Shown here one piece after another: positions 50,556 to 59,585 of a stretch of 64,000 bases of DNA; position 1 is the stretch's first letter; each line of letters starts with the position of its first letter. This stretch comes from Glaciecola sp965658765 (GTDB lineage: Bacteria > Pseudomonadota > Gammaproteobacteria > Enterobacterales > Alteromonadaceae): NCBI GenBank assembly GCA_965658765.1, contig CBFHTO010000008.1, positions 16,764 through 80,763 on the forward strand, given 5' to 3'. Under the pieces are notes generated by a model. It did no database searches and was not told where the DNA came from. It saw only the letters and a program-made list of their open reading frames with translations. The position numbers and the translations under genes are program-made.

Positions 50556-51971
50556 ATGTCACTGCGAAATTATCTTTTTGCTTTATTTGCGGTATTTATT
50601 TTAGTGGTATCTGGCATTCAGATTATGCTGATTGAAAATGTTAGAGCACAAATAACTGAGGAAATTAGTTCAAAGACCAACACTATTTCTAATATTGCCA
50701 TCAAAACCCTTCAAGATGAGCTATCGAAAACATTCATCGATAATGGTTTGACACAAACGCCACGACAAAAGTTTTCGATTAAAATAGCAAATACCCCTAA
50801 TGCCAAAATTAATGTTACAGATGACTTAGTAATGGTAACAGGCAACAAAACTCAAACCGTCACTATTGAGCGCCTTTCCCCGCAACAAAATCGTTCAATC
50901 GATATTATTAAAGAGGCTAGCAAAAAGGAAGCTGTGACCTTTTCCGAAAGTGCCTACGCCTTAAATCTTTCTTTTTTGGACCAAGATAATATACAGAAAA
51001 TCATTACCTTTGATCGCGAAACTAATTCAGTCGACAAGTATTTTAACAATCTCCTTTTACTTTTAACGGTAGTTACCATGTTCGCATTGGCATTGGCATT
51101 TTGGCTAGCTGGATTTATCAGTAAACCCTTATCCAAATTGAATACTGGATTTTCGAATTTAAGCCAAGGAGAATTCGGTATTCAGCTCAAAGAACAAGGC
51201 ATCGCGGAATTAAAACAAACTTTGCAAATGTTCAACAAGACCAGTATTCGGCTGCAAGAGCTTCAAAGCCTTGAGCAACATTACCAACAGCAGCAACAGT
51301 TAGCAGAACTCGGAGAAGTGGCCAGAGGATTAGCTCATACGCTCAGAAATCCTCTGAATACAATCGGCCTAGGCATCGAACATTTGCAGCAGTCTAATTT
51401 AGAATATGACGAGCAGACACGTGTCACACGAGACATTCAGAACAAAATTCAGCATTTAGACAAAACGATTAAAAGCTTATTACATTTATCGAACAACAAA
51501 GTCGATCGATCAGTAAGCGTCGATGTGGTCAACATCGTTCATGACATATTGCTAGAACTATCTTCAACTACTCAAATCATGCTGAATTTTGAACCAACAA
51601 GTCCGGTACTATTCAAATGCTCTGAACATGAAATACGGGCAATGTTTTACGTTTTGATTAGCAATGCGGTTGAGGCATCAGAAGAGTCGGGTAAAGTCAG
51701 CATTAAACTTCAAAAGACCTTCGTTAAAACACCTATTTCAAAACAACAAGCAGGTATACAATTAGACGTCATTGACCAAGGCTTAGGTATTGATGAGGGT
51801 GTATTTAAGGATCTGTTTAAGCCACATGTAACCAGTAAGCCTGAAGGCGCTGGCATGGGATTATTTATTCTAAAGCGCCTTTGCCAACTTTATTACTCAG
51901 GCAGTGTTGAACTTAAAAATAGAAATCCAAATGGCTGTCATGCCTGTCTAAAATTATTTAAATCTGACTGA
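50556..51971 (+). CDS. Membrane sensor histidine kinase
   Basis: The 471-residue kinase has a first helix (5-25), a periplasmic sensor (about 26-163), a second helix (164-187), HAMP, HisKA and HATPase domains. His261 lies in GLAHTLRNPLNTIGLG. The residue after His is Thr where most HisKA kinases carry Glu or Asp. The ATPase N-box is ISNAVEASEESG; G boxes DQGLGIDEG and GAGMGLFILKRL are present. It is followed after 19 bases by an NtrC-type regulator, so the two form a two-component system. The stimulus is unknown. Confidence 0.92.
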   Translation: MSLRNYLFALFAVFILVVSGIQIMLIENVRAQITEEISSKTNTISNIAIKTLQDELSKTFIDNGLTQTPRQKFSIKIANTPNAKINVTDDLVMVTGNKTQTVTIERLSPQQNRSIDIIKEASKKEAVTFSESAYALNLSFLDQDNIQKIITFDRETNSVDKYFNNLLLLLTVVTMFALALAFWLAGFISKPLSKLNTGFSNLSQGEFGIQLKEQGIAELKQTLQMFNKTSIRLQELQSLEQHYQQQQQLAELGEVARGLAHTLRNPLNTIGLGIEHLQQSNLEYDEQTRVTRDIQNKIQHLDKTIKSLLHLSNNKVDRSVSVDVVNIVHDILLELSSTTQIMLNFEPTSPVLFKCSEHEIRAMFYVLISNAVEASEESGKVSIKLQKTFVKTPISKQQAGIQLDVIDQGLGIDEGVFKDLFKPHVTSKPEGAGMGLFILKRLCQLYYSGSVELKNRNPNGCHACLKLFKSD

Positions 51972-51990
51972 ATCACAAGGACTTTTTAGT

Positions 51991-53367
51991 TTGAATAATG
52001 ACCAAATAAAAAAATTGAAGATTTTAGTTGTAGAGGACGACCCTCAGCAACGAAATCTGGTGTCCTCAATATTGAAATCAGTCGGATATGAAGTAGAGGC
52101 AGTGGAAAGTGCAGAATCAGCGATTTTAGCACTTAAATCCGACAAGGGTTTTGAATTGGTTTTCAGTGACTGGAAACTTGGAAGCATGACCGGTATGGAA
52201 GTGCTTAAGTATGCGCGTCAACACAGGCCAGACATTGGTTTTGCCATAGCCACGGCTTACGGCACAATTGCGCACGCAGTTGATGCAATTGAAGCGGGTG
52301 CAGACGACTATTTGAGTAAACCCTTCCAACGACAAGAATTGCTGCTGTGTATTAACAAAATAGCCAATGCCTACCATTTAAGAAGAACAAATAGTGATTT
52401 AAATACTCAGCTCAGTAATCAAGGCAGTTTGGTCGATCTCGTCGGCAGCGCGCCTTGTATGCAGAAGGTTTATGAGCGCATAGAAAGAGTAAGTGCGACA
52501 TCGGCTACCGTTTTGATAACTGGAGAAAGTGGCACAGGGAAGGAGCTTACAGCAAGGGCTTTACATAAGTTATCTGACAGAAATTCCCAAGCATTTATTG
52601 CAGTCAACTGCGGTGCAATCCCAGAGTCTCTTGCTGAGGCTGAATTATTTGGTGCCCGCAAAGGCGCTTTTACTGGCGCCGTAAAGGACAGCCCTGGTTT
52701 ATTGCTTAGTGCTGACAAAGGCACTTTGTTTCTCGATGAAGTCGGCGAGCTATCGCAAAATGTTCAGACGAAATTGCTCCGATTTTTACAAGAAGGGACC
52801 ATTACGCCGGTAGGTGACAATAAAGAAATAAAAGTAGATGCTAGAGTGATTACGGCGACGCACAGAAATCTATTAAACATGGTCAAAGATGGCACCTTCA
52901 GGGAAGACTTATACTATCGACTAAACATCGTGCCAATCGATATGCCGCCTCTACGAAATAGGCGTGAGGATATACCAAGCTTAGTTCAGTTCTTTCTCAA
53001 AAAGTTTGAGGACTCATATGGATTCTCTTTGCCTGATTTAAGTAAAACTGTGCTTCAAGCATTGCTAGATTATTCTTGGCCTGGAAATGTACGCGAGCTG
53101 TCCAATCGCATAGAACGACTTGTACTATTGGGAGATGAATCCGCTTTAATCGACGAATTATCCCAGATACACGATAATACCAACAGCACTATTCAAAATC
53201 AGGATTTTGAAATTCCTGACGGTGGCATAAATTGGGAGCTCTTCGAAAAACAATGCCTGCAACAAGCATTAGACAAGTTTAACGGCAACAGAGCAAAAGC
53301 GGCGCAGCTGCTAGGGATGTCATATAAAACTTTTGATTATAGGGCTCGCAAGTTCGCTCTGATTTAA
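51991..53367 (+). CDS. NtrC-family sigma-54-dependent response regulator
   Basis: The 458-residue protein starts at TTG 51991 with AAGGA upstream. Receiver domain (about 9-125): Asp60 in FSDWKLGS is the phosphate site. AAA+ domain (about 148-385): Walker A GESGTGKE (178-185), GAFTGA sigma-54 contact loop in GARKGAFTGAVKD, Walker B TLFLDEVGEL, and arginine region LYYRLNIVPI. A Fis-type HTH ends the protein (NRAKAAQLLGMSYKTFDYR). It should activate sigma-54 promoters once phosphorylated by the kinase encoded 19 bases upstream. The target genes are not identifiable here. Confidence 0.94.
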   Translation: MNNDQIKKLKILVVEDDPQQRNLVSSILKSVGYEVEAVESAESAILALKSDKGFELVFSDWKLGSMTGMEVLKYARQHRPDIGFAIATAYGTIAHAVDAIEAGADDYLSKPFQRQELLLCINKIANAYHLRRTNSDLNTQLSNQGSLVDLVGSAPCMQKVYERIERVSATSATVLITGESGTGKELTARALHKLSDRNSQAFIAVNCGAIPESLAEAELFGARKGAFTGAVKDSPGLLLSADKGTLFLDEVGELSQNVQTKLLRFLQEGTITPVGDNKEIKVDARVITATHRNLLNMVKDGTFREDLYYRLNIVPIDMPPLRNRREDIPSLVQFFLKKFEDSYGFSLPDLSKTVLQALLDYSWPGNVRELSNRIERLVLLGDESALIDELSQIHDNTNSTIQNQDFEIPDGGINWELFEKQCLQQALDKFNGNRAKAAQLLGMSYKTFDYRARKFALI

Positions 53368-53376
53368 ATTTAATAC

Positions 53377-54318
53377 TTATTCTCGAGCATCTAAAGCGGC
53401 ATACACTTCGTCTTCTGAAGGTGGTTGGCAACCGTTTCTTTCGACGTTTAGCGTTGCGGCCATTAATCCAAATGCTAATGCTTGTGACAAAACAGCTTCT
53501 TCTCGACCTTTATTTATCTGCTCTTTTTTCAACAGAAACGACAAAAAAGCAGAGAAAAAAGTATCACCAGCACCTACCGCATCGACAAATTTGTTCGGTG
53601 TAAAAACTGGCTTGCTGATAGATAGTTCATCAGTAAGCAAGGTAGCGCCGTGCTCCCCTTTAGTAAGCAGGACCATACCATCAGTCAGTTTCTCGAGCAC
53701 TTGGGTAGCTCCCTCCATAGGAGAGGCGTTAATACCAAGCAACAACAAGTCTTCGTCACTTACTTTGACAATATCAGCATAAGGTAAGAGTGTATAAACG
53801 GCTTTAACATACTCGGCTTCGTCTAATTCTACTCCCTTGCGCATATTGATATCTAAGCTAAGAACTATCCCTTTCGACTTAATTTCTTTGAAAAATGGCA
53901 TTAGTATCGGAACCATACTGGGCACTAACGCTAATGAGCCAGTATGAACCAGCGCAATATCATCAGAGATAAATGAAAGCAATTTATCAAAGCTAGCATC
54001 TAAGTCGGCAATTCCCTTACGATATAAGCGATAGTCTGGCTGTCCAGACTCATCTTTATACACGAGAGCTAAGGAAGTCGGTAAATCTGAGCGGTTATTC
54101 ACAGGTAACTTGATGTTCTCTTGAATCGCGTAGTCATGAATACGCTTGCCATACTCGTCTGTCGAGATTGGAGACAAATAGCTTACTGCAACATTTTGTT
54201 TTGCAAAACTTCTCGCGACATTAAAGGGAGAGCCACCAATAAACGGCAGTATCGCTCCGCTTGGTTGCTCGATTAAGTCAAAAAGGGCTTCTCCAAAAAC
54301 GGCTGCTTTACTGTTCAT
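53377..54318 (-). CDS. PfkB-family sugar kinase, probably fructokinase
   Basis: The 313-residue ribokinase-fold protein starts AVFGEALFDLIEQ and has GGSPFNVARSFAKQ (substrate-binding Gly/Asn) near residue 30. It ends with the catalytic and anion-hole motif VDAVGAGDTFFSAFL. The layout fits bacterial fructokinases (FrK/ScrK group), which phosphorylate fructose at C6, though other ketoses cannot be excluded. It starts 21 bases after the M14 carboxypeptidase gene on the same strand, so it is the last gene of a four-gene operon. Its link to peptide chemistry is unclear. Confidence 0.82.
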   Translation of the reverse strand: MNSKAAVFGEALFDLIEQPSGAILPFIGGSPFNVARSFAKQNVAVSYLSPISTDEYGKRIHDYAIQENIKLPVNNRSDLPTSLALVYKDESGQPDYRLYRKGIADLDASFDKLLSFISDDIALVHTGSLALVPSMVPILMPFFKEIKSKGIVLSLDINMRKGVELDEAEYVKAVYTLLPYADIVKVSDEDLLLLGINASPMEGATQVLEKLTDGMVLLTKGEHGATLLTDELSISKPVFTPNKFVDAVGAGDTFFSAFLSFLLKKEQINKGREEAVLSQALAFGLMAATLNVERNGCQPPSEDEVYAALDARE

Positions 54319-54339
54319 AAGTACTCTTTTGGTGATCGT

Positions 54340-56979
54340 TTAACTAAGGTCGTCGTCGAACTGCCCTTCGTATTCCTCTTCCTCTATTTGAATTGTTTCA
54401 TCGCTCGCAAAATAGATACTTGTTGGAGAAGAATAGTTCGGTACATCGTCGTAGGAAAAAACGGAATAATATTTTGGCACATTTGGGTTGCCGAAGTTGT
54501 CATAAGTGTACTCGTCTTTGCCTGCGTAAATTTTAACGCCATCAAAGGGAGACTTTGGCGGGTGGAAACGATTACGCACGACAAAAGAGCCAACGAAGTC
54601 CGAATGAATTGGGTTTTTCCAAGTCAATTTAACTACTTTTCCTTCGGTTTTGGCGGACAGGTGAGTTGGAGCCTCGAGGCTACTCTTTCGTCGTTCAATG
54701 TACTTTATCACCAGATTCGGTACATTGTCATTGTCATCATCAAACCAGCTTACCAAACTGTTTTTCGCCTCAGAAGAGGCAGTCGTTCTAATAATAAACT
54801 GCACAAGATCTCTATTCTCGTAAAGCGACTCAAGGGTTTGCTTACAAGAGCTGTCAAAAATAAAGTGATGTGTACTTTTTTCTTTAAGCTGTAAATTACT
54901 GACTTCATAACCCACGTATTCTCGATTGTCGTTTGCAGAAATCGATTCATAACTATCATAGGTATTATCAGCAAGTTCGATAGTATATCGAGTATCGCGC
55001 TTACTATTAACAGTATTGGCATTTTGGAGCTCTAAATAAGCATCGGTTATCACAAACTTATGAGGATCTGGCAAATCAGTAAGCTCAAACGACATGTATC
55101 CAAAAACTCGTTGGCCCGACTGATCAAAGCCAGTTTTTATTTCTTTTTGTACTGTTTTTTCTTTATAGAAGGTTGTAAGACTTGCAGGAGTAAAACGAGA
55201 TTCTTGTGGCTGAGTTGAATATATAATATCGAGGTTTGGACGGTAATGGATACCTCCGCCAAAGCGTCCATATCCGATATCAAATTGCATCATTTGTGAG
55301 TCAGCGCCAAGGGGCAATTTATTTGGACCGTCTATTCTGAGCAAAAACTTACCAGTTTCAATATGCTCTTTAAATATCCTACGCTCGGTCACATTAAACG
55401 GCCATTCTGTCCACATGCCCTGTGTCAATTTATCAGAAGTGATCGCGTTGCTCAGAGTTTGTAATGGTGTAGCGTTATGAATTTCTTCAAAACTGGTAAT
55501 GTCTGAAATGCTCGAAGCGTCAAGCAGTGAGACCGTCCATTCACCAAAATTTTCGATCTTCGCGTTCACGCGGTTCATCGGATATAAGCAAAATTTTATG
55601 GATTTTATTTTTGCGTCATCAGGAATATTTTCTAAGGAAAACATGACCACGCCATAGCAAATCCCACGTGACTTATTTACTCCTACAAATAGAGAGTTAA
55701 GACCAAAGTGTTCTCTGTTTCGCTCGAGTGTATACTGCCCAACGTAGCCAACATCTTTTTTGCTAGGGAATAAATAACGAGAAAATTCGTCCTCAGAAAG
55801 TAAAGTTTTGATTTTCAACTCTGGCGCAAATGGCGACTTGATCTCTGTTTTTCTATTCACCGCACGTATGTTGTAATAATATTTATGTCCGCTCTTCAGT
55901 TGTACATCGTTGATATATAAATTTCGTGTGATACCAACGATGTTATCCTCTTTACACGCACCTTTCACTTTCTCCGAACGATAAATCTCAAAATACACAT
56001 CCTCGTTTTGCTCGTAGTCCCAACTTAAAGAGACTGAAAACACGTCGATTTGGGAAGTTGTAAAATTTTGCACTCTTGAAGGTGCTCGTTCACTGTAGTT
56101 TATCGCTTCTGACAAAGCATGTTGAAGGGCTGGGATATTTTCATCAACGCTTTGACTCATATTACTTAAGTAATCTGGAATGTTGCGTGTGCCAACTTCA
56201 ACGACAGCCGCCAAAATGCCTTTAGAGTAGTAATACTCTCGACCACTTCCATGAATTAAATTGGCGGGCGGCTTGCCCCTGTGAATGCCATAAATTCTGC
56301 CAGTGACTTTCTCAATTTCACGGTTCATATTAGCGCAAAGCACATTCAAATCAGTGCCTTCAATTTCAGACTCATGATTAAACTTGTGTGCTGGGAAAAA
56401 AACATTTCCCTGAGAGTGATAATCGAGTGCCACTGTAATATTAGGATGCGCGTCTACAAAATCTCGTATTGCTCGTGTTTCAGGTTCAGAAAAAGCTTCT
56501 GGGCCAGAATAGGTATTCAAGCTTGTGTCTGGGCCACGTTTAAAACGCACTGCAAAATTACGATTCAGATCTACACCGAATGTACCATCGCCATTGTCGC
56601 GTCGATTTTTACGCCAAAACGAAAAATGTGTGCGCGAATACTCAAAGCCATCGGGATTCAAACATGGCACCATATACAAGGTATTTTTATTAAGCGTCTT
56701 TATAAGCTGCGGATTAACTTGGTAGTTTTCTGCAACGTACTCAATAAACTTCACTGCTAATTCATTGCCAATCCATTCGCGAGCATGAATCGTTCCGGTG
56801 TACAACATTGCCGGTTTTTGATCGGCCTTATCAACGTCAATTGTCATGGTCACCATAACAATCGGACGACCTTCCCAAGTTTCTCCAATACTGCGCATTT
56901 GCAATAAGCTTGGATGCTGCTCAACTAGTTGTTCAATTAGGGTGATTGTTTGTTGGTACGAAGCGTACTGCTTTTTCAT
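54340..56979 (-). CDS. M14 zinc carboxypeptidase with C-terminal beta domains, no signal peptide
   Basis: From ATG 56979 (AAGG upstream; an in-frame ATG at 57003 also exists) the protein has 879 residues. M14 domain about 1-300: zinc ligands His65 and Glu68 in GTIHAREWIGNE and a later His in ALDYHSQGN; Arg/Asn substrate contacts in VDLNRNFA; general base Glu in AAVVEVGTRN. Then FN3-like (about 310-395), two DNRLRE-like beta domains (about 405-770) and a last FN3-like domain (about 785-870). The N-terminus KKQYASYQQTITLIEQL lacks a signal peptide, odd for this family. It lies 2 bases after the ATP-grasp-HhH gene. Confidence 0.88.
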   Translation of the reverse strand: MKKQYASYQQTITLIEQLVEQHPSLLQMRSIGETWEGRPIVMVTMTIDVDKADQKPAMLYTGTIHAREWIGNELAVKFIEYVAENYQVNPQLIKTLNKNTLYMVPCLNPDGFEYSRTHFSFWRKNRRDNGDGTFGVDLNRNFAVRFKRGPDTSLNTYSGPEAFSEPETRAIRDFVDAHPNITVALDYHSQGNVFFPAHKFNHESEIEGTDLNVLCANMNREIEKVTGRIYGIHRGKPPANLIHGSGREYYYSKGILAAVVEVGTRNIPDYLSNMSQSVDENIPALQHALSEAINYSERAPSRVQNFTTSQIDVFSVSLSWDYEQNEDVYFEIYRSEKVKGACKEDNIVGITRNLYINDVQLKSGHKYYYNIRAVNRKTEIKSPFAPELKIKTLLSEDEFSRYLFPSKKDVGYVGQYTLERNREHFGLNSLFVGVNKSRGICYGVVMFSLENIPDDAKIKSIKFCLYPMNRVNAKIENFGEWTVSLLDASSISDITSFEEIHNATPLQTLSNAITSDKLTQGMWTEWPFNVTERRIFKEHIETGKFLLRIDGPNKLPLGADSQMMQFDIGYGRFGGGIHYRPNLDIIYSTQPQESRFTPASLTTFYKEKTVQKEIKTGFDQSGQRVFGYMSFELTDLPDPHKFVITDAYLELQNANTVNSKRDTRYTIELADNTYDSYESISANDNREYVGYEVSNLQLKEKSTHHFIFDSSCKQTLESLYENRDLVQFIIRTTASSEAKNSLVSWFDDDNDNVPNLVIKYIERRKSSLEAPTHLSAKTEGKVVKLTWKNPIHSDFVGSFVVRNRFHPPKSPFDGVKIYAGKDEYTYDNFGNPNVPKYYSVFSYDDVPNYSSPTSIYFASDETIQIEEEEYEGQFDDDLS

Positions 56980-56981
56980 TA

Positions 56982-58460
56982 TTAACCTTGCATTTCGCTC
57001 CATCGATTAGTGATCGAATCAAGCCTTTTTTGTTTTATGGTTGGTATGCTCAATAGCTTCTCAGGGTTTTGGGCAAGTGCATCATTAAGCTCAAACAAAG
57101 ACATACTGTTAAAAATAACATCTACTGTTTTTGCACCTATACCTTCAACTGAGATAAAGAAGTCACGTAATTCCGCTTCTGTAAAAGAAGCAATTTGCGC
57201 GCTTTCTTCAATTAGCTCTGTTCCGCACTGAGTTATCGGATCAGATGCCTCAGCATCTTCTAGCCCAATATCTAGAGCTTGCGTCACTGCGTGTACTCGC
57301 TGAGTATTGTCAACCTGCTTTGAATTTTGCGCAGTAGTATAGCCTGTAACCTTTGCTTTAGTCGACTTAGCTCGATAATTATCTTGGAAGTTCCAAGTTT
57401 CGCTCGGCCACTCTTCTTCATCTAGACGAAGCTCGATCGGCAACAAAGGATAATCTGCACGATTTTGAAGAAAAAGTGCATCCGCACAGTCTTCACTAGT
57501 ACTTGCCTTGCCAAAAGTGATGTGTCGCATTACACGAAGCACCGATGAGCTTAACTTCCCTAACTCTTCCCAATTGTAGTTCGGAATATTTGGCGCGCTA
57601 AAGCGACCATTGGATAAATCCCACATTAAATAGCGGCCAATCCAATCACGGACATAAGGAAACGCAGCGAATGCGGTCGCACACTCTAAAATCCGGTAAT
57701 GGTTGTCTATACCCAGAGCAATATCACAAGCCCAATATTCGGCTTTTGCCGCTTTAGAAGCAGCAACGGCAATATCAAGCGCCTCTTGAGGTACATTTTG
57801 ATAGTCCATCGAACCTCCTTGCGAAGTATTAGTCAGCCATTCGCCTTCAGGGGGACGACGCCAAAATGCGCACAAAGGTTTATGCCCAACCAGCATGACT
57901 CGTATATCAGCCTGCATCGGCACAAATTGTTGTGCATACACTGGGTAATACTTCTTTTCTTGGAGCAATTGAATCGCTTCATCAAACGAATCCACCTTGT
58001 GAACAAAATATCCACCATAATTAGATGGCCCATAAGAGTTCTTGATGATTTTCGGATAATCGGTATTTTTAAGAAAACTAATTGCATCCTCTTTCTCATA
58101 AAAAATATCCGTTTTTGGGATAGGTAGGTCGTGCTTTTTACAAAAATGAGTAACGTTTTCTTTCGATTTATTTGCAAATTGCGTGTCTAATGAAGGTATA
58201 AACCTCACTTCAGGCAATGCTCTTGCGATGTCTCGAAATGTTTCATAAGCCGTTGCGGGTATATTGCCCACTAGCACGTCGATATTTTTGGATTTTACTT
58301 CGTTAATAAAACGCTGTTTATCATTACCCCAGCGATATACGACTTCTTCGATTTTATCTGGCCAACCCTTAAAGTTAGAGTGGTCAAAAAACCTTAAAAC
58401 ATGATTTAAGTATAAAAATCCTATTTTAGGTAGTGTTTGGGTAGAATTATTGTTGTTCAA
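56982..58460 (-). CDS. RimK-like ATP-grasp ligase with C-terminal helix-hairpin-helix domain
   Basis: The 492-residue protein has an N-terminal pre-ATP-grasp part (about 10-105), then an ATP-grasp core. Lysines that bind ATP lie in YPKIIKNSYGPSNYGGYFVHKV, the strand YPVYAQQFVPMQADIRVMLVG follows, and the metal-binding end is YRILECATAFAAFPY. Residues about 425-490 contain VEGIGAKTVDVIFNSM, the pattern of an HhH DNA-binding motif, which is unexpected on such an enzyme. The gene overlaps the upstream ATP-grasp gene by 14 bases and lies 2 bases before the M14 gene. Probable role: ligation of an amino acid or peptide; substrate unknown. Confidence 0.82.
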   Translation of the reverse strand: MNNNNSTQTLPKIGFLYLNHVLRFFDHSNFKGWPDKIEEVVYRWGNDKQRFINEVKSKNIDVLVGNIPATAYETFRDIARALPEVRFIPSLDTQFANKSKENVTHFCKKHDLPIPKTDIFYEKEDAISFLKNTDYPKIIKNSYGPSNYGGYFVHKVDSFDEAIQLLQEKKYYPVYAQQFVPMQADIRVMLVGHKPLCAFWRRPPEGEWLTNTSQGGSMDYQNVPQEALDIAVAASKAAKAEYWACDIALGIDNHYRILECATAFAAFPYVRDWIGRYLMWDLSNGRFSAPNIPNYNWEELGKLSSSVLRVMRHITFGKASTSEDCADALFLQNRADYPLLPIELRLDEEEWPSETWNFQDNYRAKSTKAKVTGYTTAQNSKQVDNTQRVHAVTQALDIGLEDAEASDPITQCGTELIEESAQIASFTEAELRDFFISVEGIGAKTVDVIFNSMSLFELNDALAQNPEKLLSIPTIKQKRLDSITNRWSEMQG

Positions 58461-59406
58461 TTTCAGCTTCCAATTTTGTGTTTTGCGTTTTTTTTGCTGC
58501 GCTTTCGTGCGCTTTTCGTTCGATTAAATCAACCAACAGTTCTATTTTCTTATCATTGAAATCTAGACCTATGGCTTCTTGTTCGGGTGTTGCAAATGCA
58601 GGTATACCGTTAACTTCTAGAACCACATATTCTTCTGCATCTTCGTCATAAATAATATCAACACCAGCGATCTCCAGACCGGTTACCTCGGTAGCTTTGA
58701 GTGCGACTTCTATTAATTTATCGTTCGCTTCTCTAGGCATTACCGTACCACCACTCGAAATATTGGTTTTCCAATCATCAGCAGGAGCTTTGCGTCCATA
58801 ACAACCCACAAACTGACCGTCAACAATATCGACACGATAGTCTGACATATCGTAATTAATGTATCGCTCAACGTACAAATGCCGAAGATTGGTATGCTCC
58901 AAAAAAGGCATCAACATATCCAAGGAACGTTCATTCTCGACCTTAACTATGCCCATTCCGCCCCAGCCATCTGTTGGCTTATAGACCAATCTGCCATCCC
59001 ATTCACGAATAGTGTTTTTCAGGGTATGCTTGTCGTCGGTGCTACATAAACGATAGTCGGTTGTGCGAATTCCCGCTTGCGCTAACCTGTGAGAAGTGCG
59101 AAATTTGTCTTCACAGAGCGAGAAGGAATCAAAATTATTTAGACAAGCGACAGATTCATTTAAAGTTTGATATAAATACATTTGATAAGCGGTCTGTTGA
59201 CCTGCATTGTAAGAAAAGAACGCATCAAGCTCTTCCATTACAACATTGTGGCAAATTATTTCGCCATTGTGGGCAGTAGCATGTGCTAAATTTAAGTCAG
59301 TAATCACTGCAATTTCGCGCTCCCGCAGAGCACTGATTAACTTGGCTTGAATTAGCTCTCCCCCACCATTTTTATACATCCACATGCCCACGGTATATTT
59401 GTTCAT
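58447..59406 (-). CDS. RimK-like ATP-grasp ligase
   Basis: The 319-residue protein starts MNKYTVGMWMYKNGGGELIQ, with an Asn-rich pre-grasp part and NFDSFSLCEDKFRTSHRLAQAGI, typical of RimK/glutathione-synthetase-like enzymes. The ATP-grasp core has LVYKPTDGWGGMGIVKV (ATP Lys and Gly-rich loop), YVERYINYDMSDYRVDIVDG, and EYVVLEVNGIPAF with the Glu/Asn metal ligands. A strong GGGAAGG Shine-Dalgarno sequence precedes ATG. The enzyme should form amide bonds through an acyl phosphate. It leads the operon (ATP-grasp, ATP-grasp-HhH, M14 peptidase, sugar kinase) and is divergent from an M20 peptidase over 179 bases. Confidence 0.85.
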   Translation of the reverse strand: MNKYTVGMWMYKNGGGELIQAKLISALREREIAVITDLNLAHATAHNGEIICHNVVMEELDAFFSYNAGQQTAYQMYLYQTLNESVACLNNFDSFSLCEDKFRTSHRLAQAGIRTTDYRLCSTDDKHTLKNTIREWDGRLVYKPTDGWGGMGIVKVENERSLDMLMPFLEHTNLRHLYVERYINYDMSDYRVDIVDGQFVGCYGRKAPADDWKTNISSGGTVMPREANDKLIEVALKATEVTGLEIAGVDIIYDEDAEEYVVLEVNGIPAFATPEQEAIGLDFNDKKIELLVDLIERKAHESAAKKTQNTKLEAEIEQQ

Positions 59407-59585
59407 TTCCTTCCCTTTTTATACCTTAATATTCACACTACATTTACTTAAGATTTACATTTAAAAACAGATACATAGTGTACCATGAACATGTGTGAAT
59501 AATGTGCAAATTTCGCTTAAATTATAGTCGTAAACAGCGAGCAAAAACTGTATCATCTTTTAACAAATTACATGGAAAGAAACCA

